Origin: Diprion similis
Lineage: Eukaryota; Arthropoda; Insecta; Hymenoptera; Diprionidae
Direction of reading: 5' to 3'
DNA: 64,000 nt
Assembly: GCF_021155765.1 (NCBI RefSeq)
Contig: NC_060112.1
Coordinates: 2,232,001 to 2,296,000, forward strand
Shown: positions 1 through 12,619 of the stretch, piece by piece
Position numbering within the stretch: the stretch's first letter is position 1
Layout of the letters: each line of letters opens with the position of its first letter
Position numbers and translations under genes: made by a program
The notes under the pieces: generated by a model
Seen by the model: the letters and a program-made list of their open reading frames with translations, nothing else
What the model was told of the DNA's origin: nothing
Database searches by the model: none

Positions 1-3000
1 ATTGAGTGTTTACTCATAATCAGTTCATAACGCTATAAAGATTTTTTAGGTCATGGTCGTATTCATGGAATAAGGTTGTTACTGATGCTGTAGTGGAGAA
101 GAAAAATTCTATATGTACTGCGTGACCTTGAATTACACATCCCACTTGATTTAATTTTAACATATACTGCCGTATAAATATGTACACTGGAGTTTCCGTT
201 TGCCGTAATCGGTCTGGAAATGGGATTCCACGTTACTCTTCCACATTTGACGCAGTTTGGTTTCAATCGAGTGTCGTATTCAATGTTCGGTATCCAATAT
301 CGCTGTTGTCTAATCGATCTGTGTCCAATCAATCTTGTGCCCAATCAAGCTTCCAAATTTTTTGGTGTCCAATAACCCTGGTGTCCTATGAGGTGGTGTC
401 CAAACGGGCAATTCACAAAATGTCGACCAATCGACCCGAGTACAAAGACTAGGGGGTCGTCAAAGTAATGCAGGATTTGGCTCGATTTCGGGTTACAAAG
501 AATGAAAATCAAACCGGATGATTTTTCATCTGAAACGCGTCGCGGTGTCAGTTAACCGCGGTGAATTATGCACCTCACAAATCCCATCACGCAGCGAAGT
601 ATAGATTATGATATAAGGTGTAATATTCGTAGCCAATTTGCTCATTTCCTTCGTTTTGAACACGACAAGTACAAACGGCACGAAGAAAACGCGAAGATTT
701 GGCGATTATAATTTAGCGGTAAGCTATCAAGATCGCAGTGGCTAAATCGTTAGTCTATTGTTTATACTTATAGAGGCCACCTAAGCCTAAGTATGTAAGG
801 AGCGTCATAACCTTATCTTATTTAGTCGGTTTGTTCATACATGGAATTGATGGATATTTACACTCACCATTATCTTCCTACTGTGGGAAAATTGCCATGC
901 AGTTTAATCATGCTAATCGAAATCGTACCTTGATAGTCCAGAGAATAGGAGAATCGATCTACATTAAATAATGTAATTTGCGGGATACTGTAATTTGTTA
1001 AAGGGGTGTAATCTGAGCATAATACCAGAATTGAGGGATTCCCCGATCGTCGGTCGTGCCACTATCACGAGAAACGCAATTAATTCGATATCTCGAGAAC
1101 GGTTCATTTTAGGCAAAAACTATGCAAATCTTTCTGCTTCTAAATTAAATTTCCTAAATTTTTTAACTGAAACATTTTTTTCTAACATCAATATTTTCCC
1201 AGTTATTTTCGTTCGAAATGCATAAACTTCACTATTTTCGTCTTTTTTTTTCGCCGTAACCGTTCTTTCCGTAACCGTTCACTTTTATCGAATCTTATTT
1301 ATTATTAAACTCATATATCATTCAATTATCTACATCTTTTGTCTAATACTTTTTTGCTACTAACCATACTTTTGTAGTTATTGCTTAGTTTGTTGATCGA
1401 TCTCCGCACCATCAACGCGATATATCAGTGTGTATTCAGTATTGAGAAAAAAAATATTTAAGTATTAATAGATGATTATTTATTAGTCAACTTACCTGTA
1501 TAAAAAAGTAAATCGATTGAATAACTCCATCCGAGACCGCCATTTTTTCTTCAAAATTGTTTAAATATTATATTTTTCCGATTTTGGTATTTTTATTACA
1601 TTCAGCAAAATAATAATTCAATTAAGGATCAGAAAGGGAAGGAAATTAATAATTAAAATTGTTTCACAAATTTATTAATCAGAAATAAGCCAATTAAAAT
1701 TTCAAATTAATCCCAAGAGGTGGATGGATGAGATTCCTCTTATGTTGTTTTGAATTCATAACCCACGCGCCATAATATATGCTTCGGGAAACTTATGATT
1801 CTGCGCCGTATCGAAGGCAATTTTGTTACAACAACACTATAATCATAAGAGCCTAATTATAGGCAATATGTGTCGTCTTATCGAGTATTGAAAAACATTG
1901 ATTCAATACGCCGAACTATAAATTTGAAAATCGATAATATGAAATACGAGATCCTGCAACTAGTTGAGAATGTATTTATTCGTATTTTCAATCTAACTAA
2001 AAAGATATTGTTTGTATTCTACACCGGAATCTCAACAACTCATGTGATGAAGATATGTATTCCATATGGAATACAAATGCGAATATTTGTCTGTACTGAA
2101 CTTCTTTGTAATATCTTGTAGGTGTTGAATAAAGCTTGTACTCGTTTGTCAAGACAGCCACGTATGATCCTAGGATCTAAACGGCTGCATTAGCTCTCTG
2201 AATTTGGAATCATGCTTTGGTAGTGATGGACAATAAATCAAAGGCGAGGAAAGGGTTCGGGGTTGGATGAATGAAAATCAAAGATTCATATTCTATCATA
2301 TTCATCGAAGCATGGTACGCATACCGTATCTGCCTACCATCTTTTGGAAACAGGTGAATAATTTGGCCAAGCCCTTTGCGAGCCTGGCAGGCCGGCGAAA
2401 GGATCAAAAGCATGCAAATACACGCTTCAGCAAGCCCAAAACAGCCGGTAAATTGACTTCTATATGAGTTACAGAGATATTTGAATAACTTACAAAGATG
2501 GGTTTCACGAGTGGGTTCATAAATTTATTTATTTATATACAAACGATCATTATACATGTTGCAGATTAATTTCCACTCCGGTGAAACTCAATTTTGTGTA
2601 TACCAATTCTGCAACGGCATTTAGCCGTAATTTGTTTGAACAAAGCGTGGCCGGATAATTCTCGTCTATGTATAATCAACAGACGTTTTTGAACTTAATT
2701 TCCTTGAAGTATACTATAAAGCGATACAGCGACCACGAGGGCGATCGATAGTCGAGAATTAGCTCAGATTCCATTTCATCAAGCTAAACGCAAAATTGTG
2801 CGATGGTAGTAAAACGAAATATTTACCCCGTGGTAGCGAGAATAACGCGATATGTCAAAAAAAATTCGACGAGAGCTGTGCAAATCCTCTTGTCACAATT
2901 CTCAGCAGCGTTTTTCTGAGTGAATAATCTTGTTTTTCGGGGATGCGCGAGTGTCACTCCTTCAATTTTATTGTTATTTCTTATCTTTGTTTATTTTTGT

Positions 3001-3899
3001 AAAGCCCAGTGGCCCCTTTTTGGTTTAAGGTTAAACCTAGATTTTTCGTCCACCCTAGGTAAGCGTGGCTTTCGGATATTGAATTTCCGTAAACGAGGTG
3101 CGTATAAAGCGCGCGTGACCCGCGGACACATGTGGAGTGTGCGTGCCTGACGCCGGGAAGCAGGGCTTTACATCCGTTTCTTCATTTTTCATTTTTTCTT
3201 CCTCTATTTTTGCATATATAAAACTAGTACTAATATAGACCTCAAATTATCTCTTCCTCCTCTTCTTTATTTACTTTATTCTTCTCCTTTCCAATATCTA
3301 GAATCGGGGATATTGCGTTAAATTGCCGAGCAGTGAACCCAACAAAGCTTCAACATGGAATATTTAATGGTTCCGGTCTGATATTTCAAGTAACGGGAGA
3401 AATATCTTTTGAAAGGCTATTACTTTATACCAAAACCGTACATTTCATTCTGCATCGGTATTTCCCGATCAAGGGGATCGGTAGGATCTCCCGCCAACGA
3501 TGTAACGCGTAGCTACAGTATATGTATATGCGTCACAAATGTAAGGTAATCTATGCAGACTCCTCTGTCACATCTTTCGATGCAAAAATTTTATTATAAA
3601 ATTGGGAAAAGAAAGATAAGAGGGGTCAGGACTCGGAGGGCGTCCAAGGCGAGGGGGAGAAGTGGCTCGTTTAAATTTCGAAGAGGCTGCGAGGACAGTC
3701 GGCAGGCACGCACGGGCTATTTGGTCGCTAAGCGAAATGAAATTCCTAAGGTGGAGATCGTGGGGTGGCGGGGAGTCGAGGGGCGGCGAGTGAGCAACAC
3801 CAAAGGTACAAAAAAGCATTATTATTTTTTCTTTTCCTTTCTTATGGCCGACCGAAGATACGTGGCTACCGCCGCGCCCAAACTCGGTTCGAATTACAA
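1..3899. other. Intergenic or intronic DNA, no supportable gene
   Basis: AT-rich sequence whose open frames are all short, overlap in several frames and lack recognisable domains. Apart from the minisatellite near 285-412, the only structure noticed is a small direct duplication around 1256-1282 of the word CCGTAACCGTTC. Nothing here resembles an exon with convincing splice sites. Confidence 0.5.
285..412 (+). repeat. Degenerate minisatellite, about 16-bp unit
   Basis: Six or seven imperfect copies of a unit close to GTGTCCAATCAATCTT follow one another. Most copies keep a core of TGTCCAAT or TGTCTAAT and are spaced 15-17 bp apart. One spacing is longer because of an AT-rich insertion near 345-360. 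No ATG-initiated coding sequence is supported through it. It is an old tandem repeat judged only from the aligned cores. Confidence 0.6.
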
Positions 3900-4294
3900 C
3901 GCACCCTCTCAATAGGGCCACTCTTAATTAGGGCTGCTTCCCCACTGCAATGATTCTGTCATTTCTATTACCACATAAACAAACTTGTTCCCATTTAACA
4001 CACAGTATTTCATGTAAAACGTTTACATGATTAATTTTGTATGAAGAAAATAACGGTTGTGTTTATCAAATATTAATACACAAGTATTTTTCCAGGCTAA
4101 AATAAAATGAAATGGGTGTCTAACCGATGTAAACGAGTAATCTGTGCGTGAATGAGAAGCTGGCCCTACTAATTGTGAGAGAGTTTGCAATTTTTTCGTG
4201 ACACAATGCTCGCGCAAAGGTATCTGGTGAGGGGCTCAGATTCCTAAAAATCGTTTCCCCTATTGTACTGTTACAGCCCTATTGAAAGAGTGCA
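3900..4294. mobile_element. Possible degraded foldback element
   Basis: The ends are similar in inverted orientation. GCACCCTCTCAATAGGGC near 3900 matches, after reverse complementation and with a few mismatches, the GCACTCTTTCAATAGGGC word ending near 4294. The similarity fades inside the element. No coding capacity is seen. It may be an eroded non-autonomous DNA transposon; the boundaries are approximate. Confidence 0.35.
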
Positions 4295-4447
4295 CTGTAA
4301 TTGGAAATTTGTACACGGTTTGCTGGAGGCGATACATACGGTGGAATCACGTACGCTATGATTTCAAGTATGCAGCCAAATCGGAATTCTTCCGGCATCG
4401 AGGAACACGGCCATGCGGGTTAGAAGCTCTTTAAGGTCATGTAGCAG

Positions 4448-4887
4448 TTCTACCCTTACCGATTGAGCAAACTCACCCGTTTTCTTCATGTATTAAGTTG
4501 ACAAATAAACTGAAAGAGTTCAAATTTTGATGGTGTACCGCTCTTTTGTTGTGGAATTCAGGAAAGTTTCTCATATCCCGAAAATCGTGAGATCATCTTT
4601 TATTTACGAAATTACTGTATTTTCTATCTCTCGTGTAAGGACCTCTTTATTCCATGAAAACAGTTTCACTCCTGATTCTTTCCGGAATTGCGCAAAGTAT
4701 CTCAACTATGCATTTTTCGGCACCTGAATTACGGGAAATATGGAAATAGTAACACGTGTCAAAGACCACACATTTCATTGACGGTTTTGGGAAGATGAGT
4801 AACTTTCCGTCCATTTCTTTATTTAATACAGGAAGAAAAAGGGTGAGTTTGCTCAGTCGGTAACGGTAGGACTGCTACATGACCTTA
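4448..4887. mobile_element. Foldback MITE with TA target site
   Basis: The left end starts AGGTCATGTAGCAGTTCTAC and the right end is its reverse complement (about 60-bp arms with few mismatches), so the ends are long terminal inverted repeats. The left end is preceded by TA and the right end is followed by TA, the target duplication expected for Tc1/mariner-type non-autonomous elements. The AT-rich interior of about 300 bp has no transposase-like frame. One arm contains an A-box-like word, but no complete tRNA fold was found. Confidence 0.75.
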
Positions 4888-5236
4888 GGCTTCCGAGGTT
4901 TCAGAACTCAGGCATATGTTACCAGGTATAATAAGTTTTAATCGCGAGTCAAAAAACCCGCGACGCCGTTGAGCCGTATGAACGTTACACCGCGGGGCAG
5001 GTGGGTAGATTATACAGCGGTGAATGACGCCGCGAGTAAGTACACAAAGCCTGTTGATAATGGCACGTATGTTTGCAAAGCGGTAAAAGCAATACTCGCA
5101 CGCAATGCCGCGAGCATCCCGATGAATGTACCAGCACATGTGGTCTCCCCTATTTCTATAGATATATCCTCCTGAGTGCTGCGACCGTTCCTTTCGCGTT
5201 TACTCGCTTCTCGATACCGTCACTATACTTCTCCTG

Positions 5237-5332
5237 ATAATGATGATGACGATGACGATCATGACGACGACGACGACGACGACGATGATGATGATGATGA
5301 TGATGATAATAATGATGATGACAATGACGATG
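5237..5332 (+). repeat. (GAY)n trinucleotide microsatellite
   Basis: About 95 bp of GAC and GAT triplets, mostly pure, with GAC-rich and GAT-rich blocks. It reads as poly-Asp on the plus strand in a 88-codon frame, but that frame has no other protein-like character, so it is called a simple repeat. Confidence 0.85.
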
Positions 5333-6696
5333 ATTACGTTCACCATGATGAGTGCATTGCTGCCTGCCTAACCGCACGTAAACCACCGCGTCAATTTCAA
5401 TTAACACCGACGCCGCCATCGTCGTCCACGTATCCGTATTGATACTCTCCGCATTCTACAGCATACCTGAAATCCTGCGAACCTTGATCCCTGCATTGAC
5501 GCATCGCTGTGGCTGCAGTGAAAAACTGCATTTGCAAGGTAACGCCAGTTCATGGTGTTATTTAGAAAAACTTCAAATCACTCTTCTGACTGATATAATA
5601 TATTGCCAGATAGATCAGATCGGAAGTATTATATCTGGCAAATTTTCGTAACGATGAGATTGAAAAGAATATGCAAAACTGCTCGAATTCCAGTATATTG
5701 AGAATAAGCTGGGACAAGGGGCAGAGTGCATGATGGCTAGATATAAATTTTCACTGTTTTCACTTCGTTGAATCCAAGGCGCGATACATGACGATACCCT
5801 GTTTTCTAATCTGCAGTGTAAGCACGTGGGGTGTACGCTGCAGCAGTTCATGATGAGTCTGTAATCAGTTTGTTATTCGCTGTCTGGACCTATATAGATA
5901 CGCGGGTATATTGTACAAGCTTTTATTGACGTCGCGACGAAGTCACTTACAATATGACTATATACCTATTCAACTTGCAGCAGTTGACGATACGACTAAT
6001 GAAAGAAGATGAAGACCAAGAAGAAGAATAAGAATAATAAAAAGAAGTGGAGATAAAAAGAAAATGAGATTGATTAAGACTGAAAAGGAATTTTCTCAAT
6101 TTACAATCTGGCCTCACCCTCGGCGAGAATAACCATCTCGTGCTCCGTAACGGAATTATTCGAAGAATCAAAGCCCCAAGTGCGCCGCGTTGTTCGAACG
6201 ACCTCGGCCTGCGTCATAAAACTTGAACCAATCACGACACCCGAAAGCAAGGCTCAAGTTTATTCCGATGCGTCTGGGGGCTGATTCATGTGACGAAATT
6301 TGGGGTAGCTTATTGAAACACGGTTTATATTTGCAGTGGGGGTTCGATGTCGAATATTATAATGCAACAGCGGTACCTTTCCAGGCGGTTGAATTTCAAT
6401 TTCAATCGAGGAATAAAAACCGCAAGTGCAAGGTCCCAGGAAGGAGAAACCGTTTTCCGCACTCTTCGGTATCATCCGAAGAAATAGAAAAAAGGCAATG
6501 CAAAAAATCGGGACCGAGATTTGGTGTGCTTCGAGTGGTCGGAGAGTCGTTTCTGGCGGCGTGCAGGCGTGAAGAGCCGGGCGAAGCGATAGGGTGGCGA
6601 TAACGGGCGTCCAGACGAACGCGTTGAATCCATTAACGGCGGACGGCAATAATGGGTTTACTCTTTGGCGAAAGTGGGTGCAAGCGGAGCCGCCGT

Positions 6697-6742
6697 GCAT
6701 CCATCCATCCATCCATCCATCCATCCATCCATCCATCCATCC
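6697..6742 (+). repeat. (CATC)n tetranucleotide microsatellite
   Basis: About 46 bp of uninterrupted CATC units, followed by decayed copies up to about 6757. Confidence 0.9.
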
Positions 6743-8957
6743 ACCTATCCAGCCATCCGGGTTATAGCGCTTGTTGATCCGGCGATAGATAGGATAGGCG
6801 GGGGAAGATAGCAGGTGTATTAACTTTCGTAGCGGGCAGCAAGCCGCGTGGCTCATCGAGAAGTAGGAAGCGGTTGGAATGCGAAATTTATCGCTGGACG
6901 GAAGTCTTCGCGCGAAGACTAATTGAAGAGTTTAATGGAGTTGAGACCCGAGGATCGCGAGGATTTGCAATTAATCGCGACCTTAACACTAATTGCTTAC
7001 TGTCGGGCAGCGAAGGGCGAGTTTCGCGTATCGATTTTGCGATGTGGGATTCGCTCCATTAAGGCCCGCGGGCACGGCGCGACTCCCATTGGCCGGTCGA
7101 TACCCCGCATCTGAATAGTGTCGCATTTTACTGCGGATGTAGGGGGGTGGGGGTAAAAAAAACATAAATATAGCTGGCCATCTTTCCGCGGTTCAATAAA
7201 ACAACCTAACGAGCCCTTCGTCGCCAGATGCCGACCCTGGAGCCGACTCGTTTTAATCAACATTTGATTGACGCGCCACCCTCCCGCCAAGTTGTTGCTC
7301 ATCCATTACTTCGTTTACCGCGAAACCCGGGCGCCCCGTTCTGACGTGTTTTTTTTTCACTGGCGTTATTTCCACCCCGCTCTCTCTCTTTCTCTCTTTC
7401 GCCAGCTTTATCACACTAAAATCACAAATCACTCCACGGCTCTGCCAAACTGATCGTTTGCTCGCTGCCCGCATACGTGATTGATTCAAAAATACGGCTC
7501 GAGTATCGCACCCCTCTGCGGCTACTCTCTCATTCTCCTGGTCTCTTGGCAGGATATTCGAATAGGCTTTCAAAGGCGGTCGAGATTTCAGCTGAAACAA
7601 GAGGCACGGATGTAAAAACACGTCGGGTCGGCAGAAAAATAATAGCGAAAGAATATAACGGTGAAAAAAATCAATGTTCACGAATTGTGCACAAAATTGC
7701 AGCGTTGATTTTACTTCGATGATGTAAAGTAATAAAAATTATGTCGTTTCTGGGAAACGCTTCACGGAACTAGCATAGATTTTCGCCGAGATGATATCAG
7801 CGCATCCTGGAATGTTCAGCTGGACCTCGAACCACAGACGACGCAATTAATCGATCCTACGAAGCACTTGTCACTCAAGAGAGTTGCGAGTCGATAGAAT
7901 AACATGCAGCACGTTGGGTTCACTTGTCAGCGTTTATCGTGGTAAATTTCCTGATACACGTATAATAATAAGATTTTCACACAGCCTCGAGATTTCCCTC
8001 CAAGGATTTTGGTAAAGCTTTTATTGATACGGTAAGTTATAAACCGCGGTGAGATATTCGGATAAAAAAACTCCGACTACAAGCCTCTATAAAGATCGGT
8101 AAAAAAAAAAAGCTACGAGGTATGAAACGAGGGGAGGTTTCGATTTGAAAATAATTCGGTGGGCCAGACGGGGCGATAAAACGCGGATCATATAATGCGA
8201 AAACGAACGGTGATCCTCCAGAGCATCGATGCAGTTTACACATCGTCCGTTCGCCATTTTTCCGCGGACGATTCGACGCCGGGTTTTATCGTTGGCGGGA
8301 TCGCGTTGTTTTCGTTCCTGTCTGCGGATCGTAAACAGTTCCATCCCTTTGCCCCGTCCAGAAAAAAGGGTAATTTGCAGGGGATCGGGGGTTCCGATGG
8401 TTCGCGGTGGGTGCGGAAAATGGTCCTCGGAAGTTGAAAATTGGAGGGTATAGCGTGTTTCCTAGGGGGGGGTGAAAAGGCGGCGAGGGACTCGAATCTC
8501 GTTCAGGAACGGAGAGTGACGAGAACAAACCTTGGCGCAGTTTTCAGTTTGCGCCAAACAAACGGGCCCCCCATAAAGGTCGTTAGAAGCGTGCGCTTTA
8601 AATTGCATCGTCTATGCCACCCCCTTGCGATTTTTTGATTTTTCGGGGATTTTTCACCCGGTGGAAAAGTCGACCGATGGCATCCCGGGTTTATCGATTC
8701 CCATCCCTCCGTGTGCACCGATACCAGCGACTCGCCGTCTCCGAGAGACGAGAAACCCATTTGTTCCCACTAATCCCGTTCCCCGAGCTGCTCTCTCTAT
8801 CATCCAGTTTAAGTATCATTGTGACACCGGACACCTGCCGCCGCCATCGTCGACGCGGTTTCGGGGAGCGATGCTGGCTTATCTTCGGGGGAACATTTTC
8901 GAAACTTGAAGAGTGCAGAGTTACAATTCCGCCCCCTCCCTCCACCCTATTAAAACG

Positions 8958-9004
8958 TTATCTTTATATATTATATTATTATATATATTATCTTTATATA
9001 TATG
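8958..9004. repeat. AT-rich low-complexity tract
   Basis: A TA-rich stretch made of TATATTA and CTTTATATA words lies directly next to the left end of the following foldback element. It is a possible insertion hot spot for TA-targeting elements. Confidence 0.5.
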
Positions 9005-9741
9005 AGGCATTCCACGCCAACTCAGTAAACGGTTGACTATGACATTTTTTAATTTCACCAAGGATTTTTTCTACGTTAGTACGGTAACCCCTGAAATGCT
9101 TTAATAAGAAATTTCAATTTTTTTCAGTCACTCGTTTCTTTATCCTATCATTTTTTGAACCTATCCCAAAAACACACCTCAAATTGATTTTTATGAAACA
9201 AGAAAAAAAAAAACGTTTGGTTTCCGAAATCAAACATTTTCACGTAAGATTCAGAGTGGGATCTCGTTTTTTTTCCATTTTCTTAATTGCTTTTTCTATT
9301 TTTTTGATCGTTTTTTTCTATTTTCATACCTGTTAAAAATCTACTATAAAAATTTTGAATCAAATCGCGAGTATTTCTTAAAACCAGAGAAGTAATAAAA
9401 AAATAAGTAATCAAATCGGAGATGCGGTATGTATTATAAAAGATTTGTAACAAGTATGAGAAGGGAAAAAACGATTAAAAATACAGAAAAAATCATTTAA
9501 ATAAATTTAAAAATCGAGGTCCCACTCTGAATCTTGCGTGAAAATGTTTCATTTCGGAAACCAAATGTTTTTTTTTCTTGTTTCATAAAATTCACCGGGT
9601 AAAGACGAGTGACTGAAAATTTTTGAAATTTTTTTCAAAAGTTTTTCAGGGACCGTACTAACGTTGGAAAAATTCTTGATGAAATTAAAAAATTTCATGG
9701 TCAACCATTTACTGATTTGGCATGGAATGCACCGTATATAA
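9000..9741. mobile_element. Long palindromic foldback element
   Basis: About 740 bp, nearly self-complementary from end to end. The left end reads GAGGCATTCCACGCC and the right end GGCATGGAATGCAC, in inverted orientation. Inside, CGTTAGTACGGT near 9075 pairs with ACCGTACTAACG near 9652, and words such as GATTCAGAGTGGGA near 9250 pair with TCCCACTCTGAATC near 9520. No transposase frame is present. It is a non-autonomous hairpin-type element; the family is not identified. Confidence 0.75.
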
Positions 9742-9744
9742 AGT

Positions 9745-12334
9745 TATACCGTTCCGCGTGGGGAAAACGCAGTAACGAAGTTATGCTTAGCATTTTACAA
9801 GGTATAACGGAGAGAGGAGATTCGTTACGAAGTCCCTTTTCCCTCCCGCAAAGAATATTGTATAATAACTTGGACAAAGATTAATTCAATTGCTCACCCG
9901 AATCTCAACAATTGTCACAACTTACTTGTGCAATAAGCATTAACTACGCATTTACCCTTTTGTCTGGATATAAAAAGATTCTTTCAAGGATTATTTTTAC
10001 AACGGACAGATTGTGTGTACAACGTTTTCTCCTTTTCTTATCATATCTTACCCCAAATTTCGTGTATTTTTCATTTTTGTTATACCGTTCGGTTGTATAA
10101 AAAATCTGTCGATAAAAGGAACGTAATTATATGCAATGTTGTATACATGTAGACACGGTGATGATAACTGCGACATACAGGCATGGGTTTTACTTATTTA
10201 CATGCAACGTGGATATTTAAGAGTGTTTAGCGATCGCCGCGAGCGCGTTGCAAATTCCAGGGATCAACGATGGGAAAAATATATTCTGGGTAAAAGGTAT
10301 TAAGAAGGTACGTACGAGAAAATGTTTGGGAAATTTTTCCACACAAATAATAAAAATAAAATCACGCGAAAAAAGAGGATAGAGATAGATTGAACTAAGA
10401 AATTGCCAGCATGAATTTCAGCTTAAAAGCTCAACTACTCTGCAGGATTCCAGATACCTTGTGAGGAAATTTCCTCTTCGCGCCGATATGTGTAACACAT
10501 GCACTGCCATTTTCCTTATTTACGATTTGTTTTATTTATCTTCTCTTCTGCCTTTTCCGACCTCTATACACAAACATTTTTCGATGTATTACAATATTCT
10601 ACACACACATGCACACACACATACGCACAGGTAGACGCCGTTATACGACTGTCGTTTGCGCACAAGTTTACACGCGCACTGTTGAAAAACGCGAGTCTGC
10701 GATCATGGTGTGAAAATGGTAACAGTTTCTAAAATTCTGTGCGAAATCTGCGAAGAAAAAGTTATACGGGGAAAAGAGTAAAACATAAAAAAAAAAAATA
10801 ATAATCAGTAGCGAATTGCGAGAAACGAGATTTTCAACAGTGCCAAGTATTATGTCACATAATCGTGCAGGTCGTCGTTACATCATCGTATAATCGCGGA
10901 TATACTTTACATCGTTTCGCCCGTATAATCCTGTGGGTAATTATAATAATGCCACACAGGGAGAGATGGGGGCTAAATCTCTTCGTTATGCCGCTCTTGT
11001 TGTCTTCATCAGGGATGCCGTGCCGGATGGAGAGATGGTGAATCGAGCTGAGCAGAGTCGGGTTGTGGGTACGTGACAAATCCGGGACCGAGATCCGCAC
11101 CGTCGGCATCGTTTTGGGTTGGGGGCGAGCCGAACCCCGTTGAGATCTCCTGCAGCCGTCGCCCGCCGAGATCGAGAGGGCAGGTTGCCTCGACGACGTC
11201 CCCAGCGGTCCCGTCAACGCCTGGAAAAGTTTCCAAAGCAACCCTTGCATTTACAGTTCGGGTATGTATACTCTCGGGAGAGTGGGATTTGCCCCCTGCG
11301 CAACCCCGTTGATTATAATCTACCCGGTTTCAGCCCGCCACTTCTCAAATCCCGTCACTGTCCTCACCCGAATTTCCAAACCCCCGAACCCTGGTGCTTC
11401 GGTATATTTTGCAGAGGGTGGCTGGTTGTGTGAATACCTATATATCAAGTAACCTGCAGTCAGAAGAAATCTCGACGACTATGTACTGACATTTCCTGCC
11501 ATTTCGTATATTTCAACAGGTAACCGTTGATTAGCGCGCGGCTGAGAAAATGGGACCAAGAGATGGTTCTCCGAAATTTACTCGCGCAACGTCGTTAGGT
11601 ACATATTATTTCTTGGAAACTTCCCTCCCGCTGATTATATAACTGGGGGCTAAATATACGACGTGTAAAGTTGAAAAACGGTCGCGGTGTGTCACTGCGG
11701 ATTCGCTCAGGCACTTGGAAAATTCATTTAATTCCCCGCGCGAAGCTGTGGCAAAAAGTTCAAGTTTAGTCAGTCTGTTCAAATTATCTGAAGTTCCTAT
11801 ATTTTCATCTTCTTTTTCTTTCTCGTTAAACAGAGCCTTCAAACAAAAGTTTCACAATTATAGGAATGATAACGAAGGGAAATGTTTTTCTTCTCTTCTC
11901 TTTCTAAGTTATTATATTCAACTTTGACAAACTCTAGTCACTAATCTCAAGAGTCTTCTCTTTCCATAAATCAGATGCAGCCCCAGCCACTCCGTGATAT
12001 ACCGGTTTATTTCGAGGTAATTTAATACCGGGGAAATCTGCTTACATTTATGAAATTCAAAGTACTTTTACTAAACTCCGCCTGCATCCCGGCAACCGAG
12101 AGTACATTCCGGCGATCAGTAAGCTGGAAAAACGCAGGCGATTTTGATAAAGACGTAGTGTAAATTGCATAAATGCAGGCGGTTTTAGCCTGAATTAAAT
12201 TTTCCACATTACATTTCCGCGAGATAACCCAGTTTGTCTATTTTCGTAAGAAAAAGTCTCGTTCGCGATTCCTGGGAGTTTCTGGAAGGATATTATTCGA
12301 CTTGCCGTCTCTCACCTTGTTTTTCAGTGAATTC
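9745..12334. other. 3' flank of the receptor gene, no other gene seen
   Basis: This stretch lies downstream of the minus-strand receptor. A GC-richer patch at 11.0-11.4 kb has overlapping short frames on both strands without recognisable domains. A short (CA)n-like tract lies near 10600-10630. Part of this region is presumably the receptor 3' UTR, but no poly(A) site was assigned. Confidence 0.4.
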
Positions 12335-12619
12335 CTACAACGCGTCCTCAGCGATGTCACGAAGGGCGACAGAGCGTCGTTCGTCCTTGGGGTCGGACAA
12401 GGAGCTTGTGGAGCGGTCGAGGACGACGAGTTCACACCCCGTGGCGTTGGTATCAGGAACGCGAAGAAGCGTCTCCTCTTGGATGGCCTCCACGCCGATT
12501 CCGACGCCGTTTCCGTCAACGTCAGCCTCACCGTCGCAGGTTCGTTCGGTCCGAAGTCCACCGACGGATTTCCCGTTGGGATTTCGCCCTTCGTAGGCGC
12601 GTCTGAAGCACGGAATCAC
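12335..12619 (-). CDS. sNPFR: sNPFR-like receptor, C-terminal exon
   Basis: Encodes the cytoplasmic tail starting VIPCFRRAYEGRNPNG and ending at a TGA stop. The acceptor reads CACCAG before GTG ATT CCG. Joined to the first exon (AAG CAG, then GTATAC donor) it restores FRKEFKQ-VIPCF, the usual helix 8 and palmitoylated-cysteine region of this family. The tail is Ser/Thr-rich with RSTSSLSD, plausible sites for kinases and arrestin. The pyrimidine tract before the acceptor is weak, so the protein match carries the call. Confidence 0.78.
   Translation of the reverse strand: MIPCFRRAYEGRNPNGKSVGGLRTERTCDGEADVDGNGVGIGVEAIQEETLLRVPDTNATGCELVVLDRSTSSLSDPKDERRSVALRDIAEDAL

Larger units (their letters stand above)
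4890..8990. other. No supportable gene; mixed AT/GC sequence
   Basis: Contains the GAY microsatellite near 5.24 kb and a CATC microsatellite near 6.70 kb. Many overlapping open frames occur on both strands at 6.2-8.9 kb because stop codons are sparse there. None shows a domain, and the longest one on the minus strand (6260-6856) runs through the CATC repeat as a WMDG repeat. The higher GC content could mark regulatory or 5' UTR sequence, but nothing in it is diagnostic. Confidence 0.45.

Noticed and set aside
4845-4920. tRNA-like A-box word (TTTGCTCAGTCGGTAACGG) with a weak B-box-like word downstream
   Set aside because: The A-box lies in a terminal inverted repeat present at both ends, the B-box word is outside the element, and no cloverleaf could be drawn.
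6260-6856. 198-codon minus-strand frame
   Set aside because: Much of it is the CATC microsatellite read as WMDG repeats, and the rest has no protein-like features.
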